Shown here: positions 22,872 to 35,491 of the stretch, in pieces
How the letters are laid out: each line of letters opens with the position of its first letter
How positions within the stretch are numbered: position 1 is the first letter of the stretch
NCBI RefSeq assembly: GCF_008831285.2
Contig: NC_045146.1
Location: forward strand, 15,741,149-15,805,148
DNA from: Nymphaea colorata
Lineage: Eukaryota > Streptophyta > Magnoliopsida > Nymphaeales > Nymphaeaceae
Length of the DNA stretch: 64,000 nt
Direction of reading: 5' to 3'
Program-made: the position numbers and the translations under genes
Notes under the pieces: model-generated
The model's database searches: none
What the model was told of the DNA's origin: nothing
What the model saw: the letters and a program-made list of their open reading frames with translations, nothing else

Positions 22872-25800
22872 ATGGCGATGGTGAGGGCCGCTCTCCGCAG
22901 GCTATCGACGTCCGCTAAGCACTGTCGGCCACCCTTCAATGGAGGCTCCGTTTACTCTCTGGTATCCCATCCTCACTGTTACCACCGCATCTATGAAGAA
23001 TATTTGTCAGTTCACCGATCCTACTCTTCTTATTCACAGACACCTCAGGGATGAAGATTATCTCTTATTTCGTTTTCTGTGTTGTGCACATGACTATAGC
23101 TCTCTTTTCGTTCCCACCATCTTCTTAATGCAATTTCCCCTCAGAAACGAGAACGGTGAAACATACAGATTTGTTCAATTTATTGGTGATTGTGAAGATC
23201 TCCCGTTTTGGTTCTTCACTCTCGTTGTGTTGCTCGATGGGACATGAAAGTTTTTGTTAGATTGGTAACTCGTTTTTTTGTTATGTCAGTCATCTCTTCC
23301 CGATCAGGCTGCGTTTGAGAAGGAAAAATCTCGTATCACGGTTAGTAGGATCCTTCTTTTGTATTTTTTTAATTCAGTTTCAGGTTCCCATTTGATCTGT
23401 TGTTTTATGGTAGAATCTTCGTTTGGTTCATTAAAATGGATAGAGAGGTGATATAATTTTGTTATTTATTTTAAATTTTGGTTTTGTGCGAATTGAATGG
23501 CAGTGGACTAAGCAACTCAATGCTCCGCTTGAGGAGGTAGATCCGGAGATTGCGGACATTATCGAGCTCGAGAAAGCGAGACAATGGAAGGTGGCTGGAC
23601 AGTTCACTTTTTTCCATTCTGCAGCTTATCTAATTCCAATGCTGCAGTTTCTTGTTGTGACCGTCGTGTACTATGAACACTTGAATCTATCGTCTTGATG
23701 ATTGAGATCAGAGTGCACTGCAACAGAAGGACTCCAATAAATTGATTTGAGATATTCGTTGTTTGAGCTCTTGATTTGCAGTGTTTTACTTGTTGAAACT
23801 TATTTTTCTTGCAACTCATTGGGGACTTGAATGCGTTGTCTTCATGTTTGACGTCACAGAGTAATGCAATGGTAGAGCTCCCGCCAACTGCTTTGTGATA
23901 CTTGTTGGTCGAAGTTCTTTGAGTTGCACTCTATCTGGGATTGAATTCTATTAACTATGAGGTTTAGCTATTTTGGTTGACAAACTATCGTCAACATGAA
24001 AGGTTGTCCTTGTTGTGGATCTTTTGGTGCTTGTGATTGGAAACTGCTGATGGCTATCATGCATTAGTAATTTACAGGTCTGAAGATTTTCTTGGGCAGC
24101 TATGACTCATCAAGTTTCATTTCTAATGCATGTTTATGCTTTTCATTCGAAGAATCTCATGACCTGTCCGTTCAATTTTTCACCTCTTGCTCTTCTCTTG
24201 TATTAATTTATTAAATTTCCCTCATTATCTTTTATGTACATCAGACGTTTTGATCTCTTATCCCACTTTTTCTTTTGTAGTTATTGTCATGAACTCCTTT
24301 TTTTTCCAATTTTAATGTATTGGATATGCACGTCATAGTGTTTCTTTAAATAACTTCTTAAACCAACCAAGGGCAAAAGAATCAAATGTTGTGGAATAGA
24401 TATTCTACATACACAACCTGTTTGACTGTTTACGAAAGAAAAATACTTGATTGGTATCCAAGAATTGTTTTTCTAATGCATCATTTGGGCAATATTTGCA
24501 TAGATTGTCTTGTTAGGATGTAATTTTTTGCTGGTTCTGCATAATGCATAGTTGATGAGGAAAATGCTACTCTGGTCGGAGAGAGAATTCTTACCTCTTT
24601 CATTTTATTTATTTACTTCTCTCTCTCTCTCTCACCTCTTCCTATTTCAAAATTCAAACTCTTTTTTTTAATTTAATTAATATTTTAATTGAAATATTAT
24701 GATTGAAGAGATAACATCATGTCAATCTGTTCAGGGGTTTGAACTTATTCCTTCTGAGAATTTCACTTCAGTGTCAGTTATGCAAGCAGTTGGATCTGTT
24801 ATGACAAACAAGTACAGTGAAGGTTATCCTGGTGCAAGATATTATGGTGGGAACGAGTAAGGAGCCTGAAAAACTTCTTTCCTTTTTATGTTGCTTTTGA
24901 GATGGCATATGAATTCAAACTTCTTCTCACACTCTCTCTCTGCCCCTTTCCACTGTTATGCATTGGCAGTGTTTGGTAAAATTTCTGTTAGAGTCGATTT
25001 GACACCTCCGTTTTGGTCTTCACATGTTGTTTATTTATCTAGGTTTATTGACATGGCAATGTTGTTATATTTCTCTAGGTATATTGACATGGCAGTGTTG
25101 TTATATTTCTCTAGGTATATTGACATGGCAGAATCATTGTGTCAAAAACGTGCTTTGGAAGCATTTCAGTTGGATCCAAAACAATGGGGAGGTTAGTGCC
25201 TCTTCTTTTTCTCCTTTGTTGCTGTCAGTGCCTGCATGGCCCTCTACTTGGTCATGATCTAGCTGGACTTAGACGATCATCTGAGTTTTCACTTAGCATA
25301 TCAAGTCATGCAATTACAGTCTTCCAAGAATTGTTGTGGAAGCATACTAGGATCTGCTTGCTTCACATGTCTTCTTGAGCAGGAAAAGGTTAAATAAAGG
25401 ATAATTTACTTTGCTTTCCTTCTTTGACCTTGTATGAGTTCCTTTCTCTGCTTCTCACTGTTAGCAAGTTCAAATCTCACCTACACAAACCCCACCCTGT
25501 CCTCCTACTTTCAGAAAAGGAAAAAAAACTAAACACACTTTTTCCTCTTAGTGAGGCAGAAATCACATCTTTTACCTTCAAAAAAGTATCATTCTTCTGT
25601 TCAACAGCTGCTATAAGGTCATTTTTTGGGATGGATTCTGCATAGTTTTGTTGACAGATCGGGAGTTTTTTTGGAACTAGCAAATTGATTTTACTCTGTT
25701 AGCAATCTCTAATCTCAGATTAGTTATAGTCTCTTTCATCTAACATTTTCCTTTTACAGTAAATGTACAGTCATTGTCTGGATCCCCTGCTAATTTTCAA

Positions 25801-27752
25801 GTGTACACTGCATTGCTTAAACCCCATGAAAGAATCATGGCACTTGATCTTCCTCATGGTGGACATCTTTCACATGGTTATCAGGTGTGTATACTTAACC
25901 TGTTGGGTACTTTTGGCATACATCCTGTTTGGTTGAAATATTTGCATAGTTTCATATTTGTTGCTGTTCTTCAAAAATATAATGGAGATGATATTTTCTT
26001 TTAAACATCTAAGTGATGGATGGTTGGCTTTGAAGAATCATTTTTTGTAGTTTTATGTTCATGTATTACTCTGTTAATTCAGAAATGCCCTTATATTAGT
26101 TTATGTGCACCCAAATCATGAATCAGTTCACTAGATTTGGCAACTGTAGTCCATTTCTGTCAATTCTCTTCACAATTTTTTTTTTAAGCTGCAGCATGAA
26201 AAGGTGAAAAGGTCAATTTTTTTACTGGATTACTTGTGTGCCTTCCTTATATCAGGTGGATAGATCACAAAAGGCGCTACTACCTGTTTTAGATATTTCA
26301 TTTATGTTCTAATATTGGTAAAAAATCATAGTAACAGATGGTTCAAAACTATAATGAACTGAGATGCACATGTATGTCTGTATGTGTGTTTTCTTAATAT
26401 TGCAATACTTGCATTCTTTTCATGATGTTACCACAAACCCTTAGTTAAGGGAATTTCATAGAATGGAGGGTTAATGGTGTCAATTTCAGTGTTTGAGTTC
26501 CTTTTTGCTGTAAAAATGAAGTTTTATTAGGGATGGCTTATGGTAGAGCAAAAGGAGCCACAAGTCTTTCATTTATATAGGACTGATTATATAGGACAGA
26601 AATGAGATTTTTAGAACATATTTCATTAGTAAGGAAGACTGCTCTTCTTGGTTCTTTTCTGCCAAAGAATTCCTAAATGGCTAATGTATCAGCTTCATTA
26701 CTCACGTTACAATTCTTATATTGCACATGATGATTTATGTGTTACATGTCCAGACTGACACAAAGAAGATATCTGCTGTCTCCATATTTTTTGAAACAAT
26801 GCCTTATCGGTTAAATGAGACGACTGGCTACATTGATTATGATCAGGTACCTGATTATCATTGTTTCTTTAGAAGTTTAGTTATTTGTGTTATCAATTCA
26901 TGCCTCAGCGGTTGTTCTTGTCTACTTAGTTCGACAAGGTCACTGATTAAGTATGTTTAGTCTCATGGGTTGTTTTCTAGTTCTCAATGGCTAAGAATTT
27001 TCTTGCAAGTTTGGCTGGAGAAGGTTGCATTTGTTCACTAATATGAATCTTATCTTTTCCTTCTCTCTTTAGCTAGAAAAAAGTGCAGTACTTTTTAGAC
27101 CAAAGCTTATAGTTGCTGGTGCAAGTGCCTATGCACGTCTTTATGATTATGAGCGTATTCGTAAGGTAAAAAAGCAAGTTTCTGTTTCTTAAATTTCATC
27201 AATGTTCAACTCCTGATATCACAACTTTTAAGAACATAAATTAATTGTAAGTTTTTTTTTTTTCAAAATGAAACCATCAGGTCTGTGACAAGCAAAAAGC
27301 TGTTTTATTGGCTGACATGGCACACATCAGTGGGTTGGTCGCAGCAGGTGTTATCCCCTCCCCGTTTGATTATGCAGATGTAGTCACCACAACAACACAC
27401 AAGTCACTTCGTGGGCCACGTGGTGCCATGATCTTTTTCAGGAAGGGGGTTAAGGAGGTTAATAAACAAGGGCAAGAGGTGAATGATGCATCTGTTTTTT
27501 GTTTAATTATTTATTTAGTCTCAACAATTTTATTGTTTCTTGTATACCCTTTTGACAGGTAATCATGACTTTTAATCATCTCTTCTAATCTCATACTTGT
27601 CTCTCTGAATTCTATTCATGAAGGTGTTGTATGATTTTGAAGAGAAAATCAATGCTGCTGTCTTTCCTGGACTTCAAGGTGGTCCACATAATCATACAAT
27701 TGCTGGCTTAGCTGTTGCACTCAAACAGGTTGGCGTACTTGCTCAATGATAA

Positions 27753-27792
<40 letters not shown>

Positions 27793-30700
27793 TGATTGGC
27801 TTGAATCACCATCCTTTGACTCTCTCTACATTATGTTCTTTCGTTGGTTGACTAGGTAGACATGATTAATATATGTTTTCTTTTTCCTCTTTTATCTTCC
27901 TACCAGTGTCACAAAAAACATGTTTAAAAAAACATGATAAATTAAATTGCTGTTTAAAATAAAAAAAACGTTTTTTTTGGAAAAAAAATGTTAAAAACGA
28001 AAAATTCACTTTTTTCATTTTTTTAATGCCAAACAGTTTTTTTTTTTCATTTTCTATTTTTTTATTTGTTGCAAATCAACTTATCTTTTGATGTTTATGT
28101 TATTAGTTTCTCACTTATTTTATTTTCCCCCCATTTTTAGTTTTTTAAAATCTTTGAAAGTCTCGCCGTTTAAAACTCTGAAATGTTATTAGTGACTATG
28201 CTTCACGGAGCATTTGGGAACTATCTAGTCCAATTGAGACATGGATTATGATGCTCAGGTTTGCAATTGCTTGTCATATTCATTTATCAGGACATGTCAA
28301 ATCCTAGTGGGTCTCGTCCCTGTAATGGCTCTCATAAGGATCCTTCAAATTCATCTAATTTCTTCCTGTGATGAAATGCCAACAAGATTGTCAGCATGCG
28401 AGCCTGCAGGAACCATTATTTGTTGCTGTATCCTGCAGCCTATCCTTGGCTGCACTTCTCTTGTTAATGATCATATTTGAGTTTTGGTCTTTCCATGTAG
28501 GAGGTTTGCATCTTTGTTCCTTTCAAGGTGTTGCTAGTGTATCTAACCAGTCCCAAACCTATATCAACTTTTGTCTTGTTTACTCATCTTTTATTTTCTT
28601 AAGTCAATAGTTTAACTTTTAAACTTATGTTGTTTCTAGAAAGGACTCAACTGTACCAATACTCAACTTTTTCAGTAACAATTTTGTTCGATTTCATACT
28701 GCTTATTGCAAAAACTTAACATTGGTTTTAGCAATTTGAAAAATTGTCACATTGTAATCTAAATTTTCTAGCAAAATCATCATTTTCTTCATTTACTTCT
28801 GCAGGCCACTACTTCAGAATACAAGGCATACCAAGAACAAGTTCTTAGAAATTGCTCAAAATTTGCTCAGGTATTGCATGCTGTCTCATTGTCCTTGACA
28901 TTTGAGTACTATGGGGCTGCACATGAGCCGAGTCGAGCTCGAGCTCGGCCGGCTCGAGCTTTGCTCTACTCATGTTTAGTCAGCTCGAGCTCGAGCTCGA
29001 CTCGAGCGGCTCGTTTAAACTCGGTAATGCCTTCCTTTTTCGCTGCAACCGAGGGCTATGCATGGGTGAAAGTGTTGGCGACGTGGGGATGAGGAAAGGC
29101 AGTGTGTTGTCAAAAGTGAAAAAGAGAAGGAAATGACGACGTGGGGAGGAGGAAAGGCAGCATGTTGGGAAAAGAGAAAAAGGGAAGGAAAAATGAACAT
29201 GAGTGGTGAGGAAAGAGAAAAACGGGACGGAAAATGAAAAAGTGATTGATTGATTGAAAAGTATAATAAAGAAAGTGGAGTATAATAATGAGGTTTAAAG
29301 AAACGTGGCTGAGTGGGTGAAGAGAGGGAAAAAAAAGGAGGGAAAATTAGAAAACTGAAAACAAAAAAAATAAGATTAAGCTGCGTGTGGGTGAAAGGAA
29401 AAAAAGAGGGAAAATTAAAAACGCAAAATAAAAAATGAGATTAAAGTCGAGCCGAGTCGAGTTCGACTAACTCGAACTCGACTCATTAACATACTCGAGT
29501 TTATATTTAAGCTCGAGCTTGAGTCGTATAAAAAACGAGTCGAGCTCGAGTCGAGTTTACTCGACTCGTTGTGCAGCCCTATGCAGGAGTGCTCTTGTCA
29601 ACTGTCTTAGCAGTCATTTGTTCATAAAAGACAAGCCTTCATGGTTTTTCAAAAGTTGCTTTGTGTTTTTTAACGTTGAAATTGGATTATTTCCAGAGTT
29701 TGGTGGAGAAAGGCTACGAGCTTGTTTCCGGTGGAACAGATAATCATCTTGTCTTGGTGAATCTTAAAAATAAGGTAATTTATTTTTACCTGTTGTCATT
29801 GCAAGTTAACATTGTTAGTCCTTTTGGTTGGATATAATATCGCGTGCAACTTTTGGGGTAAGTGAAGTTGGTGATCCTGATGATGATGATATAAACATTA
29901 ATTAAGCTTTAACTGCTTGAAAGTCAAATAATAATTGGTGGACTGGGCTTATAGGAAATTATCATGGTCCTTTTGTCTTCCATGACAAAGAAACTGAAGG
30001 AAGGATGAACATGTCTCCCATATGTTTTGGATGCTTATACACAACCCAGAAGTTTCCAAGCCTAATACCATGTCAGATTAGGGAGTCAATGTGATAGAGT
30101 CGCTGAAAAGGTCAGCGATAGTCTAACAAATCCCATAGCAAACTTAATTAGATGGGATATAATTAGCAGGCAATGTTCAAGCAATTATGAAATAATTTAT
30201 TTTATTGTATCCATACAAAATGAATGCTAAATTTCATTGTCTAAGATTCTAACTCGTGAGGTTTTCCTTCAATTGCACAAAATGGAAGCAGCTAAATACC
30301 CATTAGGATTTAGGAGTGCCCAATAACTAATTCAACTAGCCTTTGGAGACTCCGAAGCTAGATACTCATTATGATGATAAAAAAGAAAAAGTAAATGCTG
30401 CACACATTTAGAAATGTACAAATACGCAAATGTACTTAACATATAATGTCTATCGAGTGTGCACATATGCAGTACGTATCAATGTAATTCGCACTTAACT
30501 TTTCAGGTATTTTATAGTTATTCCATCTTTTACAGGGGATTGATGGATCTAGAGTTGAAAAGGTGTTGGAACTGGTTCATATTGCTGCAAATAAAAATAC
30601 AGTGCCCGGTGATGTCTCTGCCATGGTTCCCGGTGGCATTCGAATGGGTAAGCCTTAATCTTTTGTTTTCTTGCATGATGATCCAGCCTCATAATGCCCT

Positions 30701-31447
30701 TTGTTTTGATCAGGAACACCTGCTCTCACATCTAGAGGGTTCATGGAAGAGGATTTTGTCAAAGTAGCAGAATATTTTGATGCTGCTGTTAAATTAGCTC
30801 AAAAGATTAAGGCAGCAGCGAAAGGTCTGTAATCTGTTTAATCTTCTTAGTTCTTGAAAGGTCTGTACACGTGGAAATAACAACTTGGAACTAGAGGCAT
30901 TGGTGCTAGCCTAGGTGAATAAAACCATGTAGGCCCTTCCCCATTCCCACAGGTCCACAGGGTAAGGACCTGGTCTGGCTTATGCACATAGTTGTGAATC
31001 CATTGACCGCAATATACCTGGATGGAGGTGTATCTGCATTAGGGAGAACCTTCCTTAGATGTGTTATGTGCTTCTGGCATTCTTGGTGCTTCTTGTGTTA
31101 AAACATTGGTTGTATACTTGTATGGTATCCTGCTCCATGCGTTTGGATGTTTTTGTCTCTTAATGTTTCCTTTTGTTTTCCATTGTAGGTTTGCATTTTT
31201 TTAATCTCTTAAAAGGACAAGTTTGAATTTCAATGTCACTCTTAGCCAGATTCTTTTGTGCGAAGAAGGTTCATATCTCACTGTTATGTTATGTGCAGGA
31301 ACAAAGTTGAAGGATTTTTTGGCCACAATCCAAACAGATGCACATTTCCAATCTGAGATTCAAAAGCTCCGTCATGATGTGGAGGAGTACGCAAAGCAAT
31401 TTCCAACAATTGGGTTTGAAAAGGAGACAATGAAGTACAAGGATTAA
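22872..31447 (+). CDS. SHM: Serine hydroxymethyltransferase, mitochondrial type, 15 exons
   Basis: Exons: 22872-22961, 23290-23340, 23504-23590, 24735-24856, 25115-25191, 25760-25884, 26754-26846, 27073-27165, 27281-27478, 27624-27728, 28805-28870, 29697-29774, 30536-30647, 30714-30824, 31299-31447. They join in frame to 518 residues, the usual length of plant mitochondrial SHMT. The enzyme uses PLP and tetrahydrofolate to interconvert serine and glycine; in leaf mitochondria it works with glycine decarboxylase in photorespiration. An Arg/Ser-rich N-terminus ([17 protein letters not shown]) fits a mitochondrial presequence. Conserved blocks include [44 protein letters not shown] and [15 protein letters not shown], where Lys287 is the PLP Schiff-base lysine; the C-terminus is [10 protein letters not shown]. 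No lesion is seen. Intron 4 ends in a triplicated acceptor, intron 10 carries a dispersed repeat and intron 11 a MITE-like element. Confidence 0.96.
25039..25134 (+). repeat. Triplicated splice-acceptor/exon-start unit, 36-bp period, in SHMT
   Basis: The block CTAGG(T/T-A)TTATTGACATGGCA spanning the intron 4/exon 5 border is present three times at exact 36-bp spacing, with AG acceptors ending at 25042, 25078 and 25114. Only the third continues into the conserved coding sequence. Because 36 is a multiple of three and no stop intervenes, the two upstream acceptors would add 24 or 12 residues (for example [12 protein letters not shown]) without a frameshift. Confidence 0.95.
27757..27796. repeat. 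(CT)n(GT)n microsatellite in SHMT intron 10
   Basis: A CT run followed by a GT run just downstream of the exon 10 donor. Confidence 0.9.
28005..28200 (+). repeat. Dispersed AT-rich repeat, copy 2, in SHMT intron 10
   Basis: Same orientation and order of landmarks as 17800-18034. Its presence inside an intron of an intact gene fits insertion of a small non-autonomous element. Confidence 0.8.
28914..29579. mobile_element. Non-autonomous TIR element rich in CGAGCTCG, in SHMT intron 11
   Basis: Termini GGGCTGCACA (28914) and TGTGCAGCCC (ending 29579) are perfect inverted repeats. TATG lies just outside each end (28910-28913 and 29580-29583), or CTATG if one terminal base is shared. The subterminal regions are dense in CGAGCTCGAGCTCG and GAGTCGAGTT motifs that pair between the two ends. 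The interior is purine-rich with internal direct repeats (GACGTGGGGA, GAGGAAAGGCAG) and has no transposase. The TIR resembles hAT-type ends, but the short target duplication is not the 8 bp expected, so the superfamily is open. Confidence 0.8.
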
Positions 31448-31824
31448 TTGAGAATCTTCTCATGAATGGTACATGGTTCTTTTTTGAAATCTTATTGTAA
31501 ATTTAAATTGATTCAATAACTTCCTAGCTGTTGAACCTTGTCTATGGAACGTCTTTTTGTGTTTGTGCACATGCATACTTTGGAAAGAAATAGAATTTTG
31601 AGGCATTATTTGTTCAGTCCTGTCCTTGTGAAGTTAAAGTGCTCACATATGAGATATGAGCTCTGATACAGTGTTGAATGATGAAGAAATTTTGAGCCTG
31701 AAAGAGGTACCCGTGATTCAATGAACTGTACTGAACTGGGTGTTAGGTTTAGGAAAAATGAAGAAACCATCCTATTCACGAGTAGCCACATGATACTTGA
31801 GTCATGCTAGTCTCTTCTCTCTAC
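31448..31824. other. SHMT 3' UTR and flank
   Basis: Immediately downstream of the SHMT stop. Polyadenylation is not mapped. No other gene is seen. Confidence 0.5.
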
Positions 31825-32175
31825 CTATGTCACATGGGTGCCGGTACAGTACGGGTCTGGACATGGCAATTTTGAAAATTGTGGGTATGCGGGTATGAAA
31901 AATTTTATATTCTCAAAAATGACGAAATAAAAAAAAAAGCATTAATAGTCCTATAATCCACAAACATTTTCAAAATGAAAAAAAAGGGAGGAAAATATAG
32001 AATCTTAGTGGAAGGGAAATATAAAATAAGGGAAAAATCAAAATTAGAGACAAAATTAAGTTTGAAAATATAATTAAATGTTTTAAAATGCAGCTGTACC
32101 CACGTACCCATGTCGCCATACCCACATATCGACACACGGGTACATGTAGAAATTAGATGTACCCGTGTCACATAG
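31825..32175. mobile_element. hAT-type MITE with 8-bp target duplication
   Basis: The left end CTATGTCACATGGGTGC and the reverse complement of the right end, CTATGTGACACGGGTAC, form imperfect terminal inverted repeats. CTCTCTAC flanks both sides exactly (31817-31824 and 32176-32183), an 8-bp target-site duplication diagnostic of the hAT superfamily. The element is 351 bp, AT-rich inside, with no coding capacity. Confidence 0.9.
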
Positions 32176-32183
32176 CTCTCTAC

Positions 32184-35100
32184 TATATTATGCTAAGAAG
32201 TGAGCTCCAGCAAACTGTTAAGTTTTAGGTCACAAATCAACTTGCTCACCAGGCATATGGTGATATGGCTAGTATCTGATAGAGACTTGGCTGCAATATC
32301 TTTGTAAGCCTCTTAAGCTTCAATATTGGCTCTACACTCTGTCCTTATTTGGGAAGAAAATTCCTACTAAAAGGCTACCAATGCTGAGTTTCTTTGAACT
32401 GATGCATCACTTGCATATTTCAGAACTAAAGAAACATAAGTCACCACTCACCAATCTTTGTACCAACTTTTGTTGATTCATATACTTTTTTCTAGCTTAG
32501 GTTGCTATACATCCATATAGACTGTAAACAAGTGGGCTTAAATTGTATCTATGCATTACCTCGCCTAATCTGGTCTGGAATCACATGAATAGCTAAATCC
32601 AAGTTCACATCTGGCCAGATGAAATCTGATCCTTTAGCACATGTTTTGACTTGGATTTAATTATCCTGAGCTGTTTATACTCTTGGCTGGTTTGGTGAAA
32701 CTTGATACTTGATAATGTGATCATTAACTAATTACCAATTAAACAGATTTGGGTTCCATTAAATCTCTCACTTAAATCCAAGTTCTTTATGTCCGACTTC
32801 CGTTCTATGGTTGCCTTTCTCAAAATTTTGGGTGCACCTGGATTTAATGGGAACTCTCGTGTTCATTTAATCTGCTGCAGCAAGAAGATCGCATGAGTCG
32901 GTGAAATTATTTTTTGTGCTGGTCGTCAGGATGGATTGTTTGATTAGACAACTTGCTCGGCATGAATACGTTTATGAACGGCAAACTGGACTTCGCTCTT
33001 GGAAGAACATGCTGGTAGAGATCTACCAAAATATTATTGTATGTTATTGGGTTTCTCTCCTGTGGTCTTTTCGAGACCCACACCCACGAGGGAGAGAGAG
33101 GTGGAGGATCAAAATTTATCGAAAATCATGAATTTTGTTCGTGAAGTTTACCCGTGAATGCTTAAAGTTCATCTTTAATGAAGTTGGAGAGCGCTTTTTG
33201 AAGCCGAATTGTTATTTAAGAAGTCTCTGTTTCATTTAAAGGCTCTTTTTCTCATGCGATTACAGAAAAGCACAATGGCGCCAATGCTAAATATTGTGAG
33301 ACTGAAATGCACATCCTCACATGAGGAAACAATTTCCTTGAAGGGAACTCTATCATATGAACAGCTTTTCCAGTTGGTAGAGTATAAGAAATGTGGCGTA
33401 AGCGAGCGTGTTTCAGCCTTTTTCATATGAAAGGTGCCTTTTCATAAGAAATTGATTCAGGAGTCCGTTCCATGTTTCAGAACCTGGACATCGCATCAGT
33501 ATCGGTGGAAGCCTGGAACCTTACAGAACCCTTGTTCGAAAAAAGGAAAGAGGAACCATGACAATGGAAACCAACCAAATCCCACCTGATCGCATCGGCC
33601 AACCTCGCCATAATGGTGGTCTGTGTTTGCAAGAAATTTTCAGGATGTCGGCACACATTTGTTATAGAATCTACCACCTTGCAGGAAAGGTTCCTCATGA
33701 ATGGCTGAAGAGTCACCTCCCAAACCCGCATCTAACGCCAACAGCACACTAATCTACATGCTGCTGGAGTGGTATGCTGGATTGTTTAGAAAAACAGTGT
33801 GGCTGTGAAACTGATACTTGCCAACGTTTTTTTTTCTTTTGGAAACTAACCTCCAGCCTTGGTGGAGGTTTCTGCTGCTTATCCTGGACAAAATGTAGGT
33901 CCCTCATGTTCATGCTTCCTTTTTGGTGACAAAGGAAAATTCAGGGCTCCCTCCTTCTTCGTAGGGTCTAGAGCTGCATCGATTTGTGCTGGAGGTTGAC
34001 GCATATGGGCATCAAACCTGACTGCCCTTCTAACAGTCACTATCACTGGTCTGAAACAAGCCCCACCGGCGTAGTCAAAATTGTCGCCGGAGGTGCTGTA
34101 TCAAAGTTGCAAGCAAACATTGACCAACTAAATGCATTAAAAAGAGGAGAGTACACTTCTACCTTATCTGGTCCATTCAGCTTCAGTTTCAGCACCAACA
34201 GAAGTGGGAATTCCTTTTTGCCAACCTACCATCTGAGACAGCTAATATGAAGTAGATATTAGAAAGCGATACTCTTTCATAAGAAAGCTCCTTTTCTTGG
34301 TACGCAGTGAAACAGAAAAAGTTCTCTGTTGTGCAATAGAGGAGGAATCCCTTTCCCATGAGAAAGGGACGTGCCCTGGAAGGACCAGGACATGTCCTTC
34401 TTTTTCTCATTAAAATTGGGATAGCTCCTCAAGGACAAGAAGGAAGCACATAAAGATTCCAAGGGCCGGTTGCTTTACGTTTGCGAAAATCTGTGTTCTA
34501 TGATAAATGAATCGGGTTCAGAAAAACTCGGATCGATTGGAAGTTCAATCCAGATCATACACGACACATCAGATCCGACTCATTTGCATCCTTAGCATAA
34601 TCACTAGCCTTGTGCTGATTCTTTTATAGAAAGTTTAGATGACCACGGCTTTTCCAAAATATTAATGCTATTAGAGAGAGAAAATGACTTCAGGGTTTTC
34701 AAGATTTCATTCTTTAGATTAGTTCACCATTTCCTCTATGACACAAGTGTTGCTTAGTTTCTTTTCTAAAAGATTGGGAACTTGTTAGTTTCTTTTCTAA
34801 AAGAATGGGAACTTGAGATTTTGTTGGTGACGTTTCAGCCGCATTAAATTGAAATGTAGAAAAACATTTAATGCATGGCTTTTCTATTGATTAGGTAATT
34901 GTGGCACTTTTTTCCCCAACTTAATCCTGAAATAATGATCAATTATCTGCATCAATTCGCCAGCAGTAAGATTCTTTTATTTGGTTGTCGGCGCATGAGA
35001 CGTACAAACGTAAGACAAAAAGTCCGAGAGACAATTTTATTAGTGTAAATCAGATACTTGAATCCAGCCATTTTACGAAACACCTGATGCGTCGTGACAC

Positions 35101-35491
35101 ACCGTGCTTTTTTTTTCCCCATGTTTTCCAGATGCTTTCCGAGAAATTTGAAAGAGATAAACACAAAATATGAAATATCGAGGGATTTTGGGTCCCTTGG
35201 ATGATCTTGGGGACGCCGGATTTCCAGGAAACCGGTCGGCGGGAGCGGGAAGAACCGCCGTCTTCTCTCGCCGCGAAACCAACGGGGGCCGCCTTCGCTG
35301 AGTCCAGTCAAAACATCCAGCTGTCAAATAAACGGGCCCCATGGCGAATGGCGCTCGCCTATCCAAATGGAAAAGCGGCTCACGCATGGCCCCTGTTTCT
35401 CTCGCTTTCTCTCTCTATAGATTCTGCGGAGTATCGTCCTCTTTCTTCTCACTCAGAGGCAGCAGCAGTAGCAAGGATCGAGAGGGGCGAG
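32184..35491. other. Intergenic DNA and OPT promoter region
   Basis: No recognised gene. Open frames near 32901-33131, 33209-33430 and 33984-34250 are short and match no family known to me. A 31-bp unit (TTAGTTTCTTTTCTAAAAGA) is duplicated in tandem from 34754 to about 34815. The GC content rises sharply from about 35200, marking the promoter and 5' UTR of the OPT gene. Confidence 0.5.
34754..34815. repeat. 31-bp tandem duplication
   Basis: Two adjacent near-identical units starting at 34754 and 34785. Confidence 0.9.
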
